34,684 bases of DNA from Oscillospiraceae bacterium (lineage in GTDB: Bacteria; Bacillota; Clostridia; Christensenellales; Aristaeellaceae): assembly GCA_031269355.1 (NCBI GenBank), contig JAISZG010000020.1, forward strand, positions 1-34,684. Reading direction: 5' to 3'. The notes under the pieces are model-generated. The model had not been told where the DNA came from. It searched no databases and worked only from the letters and a program-made list of their open reading frames with translations. This document shows positions 33,345-34,684 of the stretch, one piece after another. The stretch's first letter is position 1. Every line of letters begins with the position of its first letter. The position numbers were made by a program, and so were the translations under genes.

Positions 33345-33373
33345 ATTATACCCTATCAAAGAGCATACCGCAA
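33345..33373 (-). promoter_or_regulatory. Promoter of the yicC-remA-gmk-rpoZ-coaBC operon
   Basis: On the minus strand a perfect TATAAT (33345-33350) lies 17 bases downstream of TTGCGG (33368-33373), with the start codon about 30 bases further on. The -35 match is only partial. Confidence 0.5.
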
Positions 33374-33414
33374 GTGGGCGAGTTGTCGGCAACCATATCA
33401 TTCCTTCCATTGAG

Positions 33415-33458
33415 AGTTCCTGCAGCCGGGAGAAGTTCCTATAGACGGGCGCGTTCCT
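33415..33458 (+). promoter_or_regulatory. Three phased direct repeats, candidate LytTR operator
   Basis: GTTCCT occurs at 33416, 33435 and 33453, spaced 19 and 18 bases. The first two sit in a longer shared pattern AGTTCCTNNAGNCGGG (33415-33430 and 33434-33449). LytTR regulators bind pairs of short direct repeats about two helical turns apart upstream of promoters, so these are plausible sites for the regulator encoded downstream. They overlap the candidate -35 box at 33442. Confidence 0.4.
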
Positions 33459-33470
33459 CCGGTGTAAAAT
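33442..33470 (+). promoter_or_regulatory. Candidate promoter of the LytTR gene
   Basis: TAGACG (33442-33447) and TAAAAT (33465-33470) are 17 bases apart, each matching consensus moderately. The predicted leader is about 135 bases long. The rest of the gap between yicC and this gene (33316-33610) holds the divergent yicC promoter, the GTTCCT repeats and the AAAGGAG ribosome site. Confidence 0.35.
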
Positions 33471-33610
33471 ATAAGTATGGCTGCGCGGCTTCATCCAGCA
33501 TTTGCTATTGCTGCGGCGACATAATAATGTGCTCTCGGAACTATGCAGTCCATATCTCATTCCGTTGCGCTGCTACCGTAATCTGCCCCAATCCAAAAGG
33601 AGTAATATTG

Positions 33611-34360
33611 ATGCAGCTTGTTCCCGTGCTGATAGCGGACGACGATTCCGCGATGCGCGGTATCCTAAAGCGTATAATCGAAAAGAGCGGCGGCTTCCAG
33701 CTTGTGGGAGAAGCCGCCGACGGCGAGCGCCTGCTTCAACTGTACGACGATCTGCACCCCGCCCTGGTCATACTCGACGTTGAGATGCCCGGCAAAACAG
33801 GCGTCGCGTGCGCTCGCGTTATACAGGATACCGACCCCGGCTGTATGCTGATATTCGCTACCGCGCACGAGCAGTATATGGCGGACGCGTTTCAGGTTTA
33901 CGCGTTCGACTATCTGCTGAAACCGTTCAAGATAGAGCGCGCGCTGAAAACCCTCGATCGCGTAAAATTATTATATTCACAGAAAGAATCGCGCGCGATC
34001 GCCGAACCGGCTAAGCCGACCGCGATGTCAGGAGAGCGGATTATGCTTAAGCACCGCGAGGGCGTGCGCTTTCTGGATACCTCCGATATACTGCTTATCC
34101 AGCGCGAGGATCGCGCGACCGTGCTGTATACGCGCGACGGAAACCGATATGTAACGGGCGATTCGCTCGCCGATATGGCGTCGCGCCTAAATCCCGCGAT
34201 GTTCTTCAGATGCCATAAATCATATATTGTTAACCTGCACCAAATCGACGAGATACTGCCCTATGGAAGGTGGACATATACGCTGCGCCTACGCGGCATT
34301 AAACAGGACGCGCTGATAACCCAGGAAAAATATGAAGAGCTGAGCAGGATGTTTCCATAA
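33611..34360 (+). CDS. LytTR family response regulator
   Basis: The 249-residue protein has a CheY-like receiver domain (1-118) with the acidic pocket Asp10-Asp11, phosphorylation site Asp56 in VILDVEMPG, Thr84 and Lys104 in LLKPF, followed by a linker and a LytTR DNA-binding domain (about 143-245; DILLIQREDRATVLYT, SLADMASRL, FFRCHKSYIVNL). Relatives regulate virulence, cell-wall or competence genes in response to a partner histidine kinase, not found in this window. I use the ATG at 33611 with AAAGGAG eight bases upstream. The frame is open for another 164 codons upstream, but that part overlaps yicC on the other strand and the promoter region. Confidence 0.93.
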   Translation: MQLVPVLIADDDSAMRGILKRIIEKSGGFQLVGEAADGERLLQLYDDLHPALVILDVEMPGKTGVACARVIQDTDPGCMLIFATAHEQYMADAFQVYAFDYLLKPFKIERALKTLDRVKLLYSQKESRAIAEPAKPTAMSGERIMLKHREGVRFLDTSDILLIQREDRATVLYTRDGNRYVTGDSLADMASRLNPAMFFRCHKSYIVNLHQIDEILPYGRWTYTLRLRGIKQDALITQEKYEELSRMFP

Positions 34361-34393
34361 ACATAATATATTATATAATTGTATTAAATATAA

Positions 34394-34684
34394 TCACGCG
34401 CTATCTGCCGGAATCGCGGCGGGAGCGCGTCGCTTCGATCTTTTGGGAAAAAGCGACAACTCCTTGAAGTTTTTCGAGTAAGATACAACTAGACTGCGCC
34501 TTCGGCTCCGCTTGATACGCTTAAACTGCGATCCCTCCTCGGGGTTTGGAACAGTGAAGCGAATCCCGTTCCATCGTTCCTCGTTCCATCGTTCCTCGTT
34601 CCATCGTTCCTCGTTCCATCGTTCCTCGTTCCATCGTTCCTCGTTCCATCGTTCCTCGTTCCATCGTTCCTCGTTCCATCGTTC
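34394..34684 (-). CDS. Possible C-terminal part of a protein with EERWN pentapeptide repeats (runs off window)
   Basis: Read on the minus strand from the right edge, the 15-bp tandem repeat is in frame and encodes Glu-Glu-Arg-Trp-Asn over and over (seven full units and part of an eighth). The frame continues without a stop for 57 further codons into a strongly basic tail (GIRFTVPNPEEGSQFKRIK, then arginine- and lysine-rich segments) and stops at 34394-34396. The start lies outside the window. A 15-bp repeat is open in every frame, so only the unique tail is evidence for coding, and its codon choice (AGG, AGA, CTA) is less typical than that of the neighbours. It may instead be a non-coding variable repeat. 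I do not recognise a family. Confidence 0.35.
   Translation of the reverse strand, partial: ERWNEERWNEERWNEERWNEERWNEERWNEERWNEERWNGIRFTVPNPEEGSQFKRIKRSRRRSLVVSYSKNFKELSLFPKRSKRRAPAAIPADSA
34568..34684. repeat. Perfect 15-bp tandem repeat reaching the window edge
   Basis: The unit GTTCCATCGTTCCTC is repeated seven times plus 12 bases without a single mismatch. Each unit is itself two near-copies (GTTCCATC and GTTCCTC). Perfect identity indicates recent expansion, so copy number probably varies between strains. It continues past the window. Confidence 0.95.

Noticed and set aside
33119-33610. Upstream extension of the LytTR protein
   Set aside because: The frame is open but overlaps yicC and both promoters. 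The receiver domain begins at 33611 behind a strong ribosome site.
34568-34684. Tandem repeat as a possible CRISPR array
   Set aside because: The 15-bp units follow one another directly with no spacers, and no cas genes are in the window.
1-34684. tRNA, rRNA, riboswitch or T-box leaders
   Set aside because: I scanned the gaps by eye and saw no cloverleaf, rRNA-like stretch or known riboswitch core. A covariance-model search would be decisive.

Overview
The window reads as about 35 kb of chromosome from a Bacillota (Firmicutes) bacterium, most likely a Clostridia-type lineage. The evidence is gene order and content: a DUF512 radical-SAM protein in front of Der and PlsY; obgE-yhbY-nadD/yqeK-rsfS; maf-mreBCD-mrdA-minD-rodA; and yicC-remA-gmk-rpoZ-coaBC. 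Coding DNA is GC-rich, while the short intergenic gaps are strikingly AT-rich. Strong Shine-Dalgarno sites of the AAGGAGG type are common, and TTG starts are used repeatedly. No tRNA, rRNA, CRISPR array or transposase gene was seen.

Layout. 1-321 is the 5' part of a family 2 glycosyltransferase (minus strand, runs off the left edge). 517-4965 is a plus-strand run: Gfo/Idh/MocA oxidoreductase, DUF512 protein, Der, PlsY. 5022-5834 is a minus-strand short-chain dehydrogenase, divergent from a DacF-type D,D-carboxypeptidase (5940-7430) that may be translated from a leaderless mRNA. 7431-11603 is the minus-strand cluster rsfS, nadD-yqeK (one fused gene), yhbY and obgE, interrupted by an opposite-strand membrane-protein gene (9119-9952). 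11860-18248 is a minus-strand cell-surface operon: a lamin-tail-domain (LTD) protein, an LTD-CotH kinase fusion, DUF4956, a VTC polyphosphate-polymerase-like protein and a small membrane protein. 18612-27333 is the plus-strand cell-elongation operon: maf, mreB, mreC, mreD, mrdA, a MinD-like ATPase and rodA. 27370-33315 is minus-strand: M20 amidohydrolase, transglutaminase-like lipoprotein/membrane protein, coaBC, rpoZ, gmk, remA and yicC. 33611-34360 is a LytTR response regulator (plus). The right edge holds a perfect 15-bp tandem repeat that, read on the minus strand, encodes repeated EERWN pentapeptides joined in frame to a basic tail.

The most striking finding is a non-coding mobile element of the MITE type, present twice in opposite orientations (11647-11849 and 25062-25221) with about 50-bp imperfect terminal inverted repeats and flanking TA dinucleotides. 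The second copy lies exactly between the Shine-Dalgarno sequence and the start codon of the MinD-like gene. Deleting it on paper restores GGAGG nine bases before ATG. That MinD-like protein also lacks the signature lysine and the second Walker A' aspartate of true MinD, and neither minC nor minE is present in the operon. Other points worth a second look are the LTD/CotH/DUF4956/VTC surface module, the acidic octapeptide repeats at the end of MreC, and three phased GTTCCT repeats in the lytTR promoter.

Assignments rest on recognised motifs and gene order read by eye. No database search was possible, so family names are more secure than exact functions.
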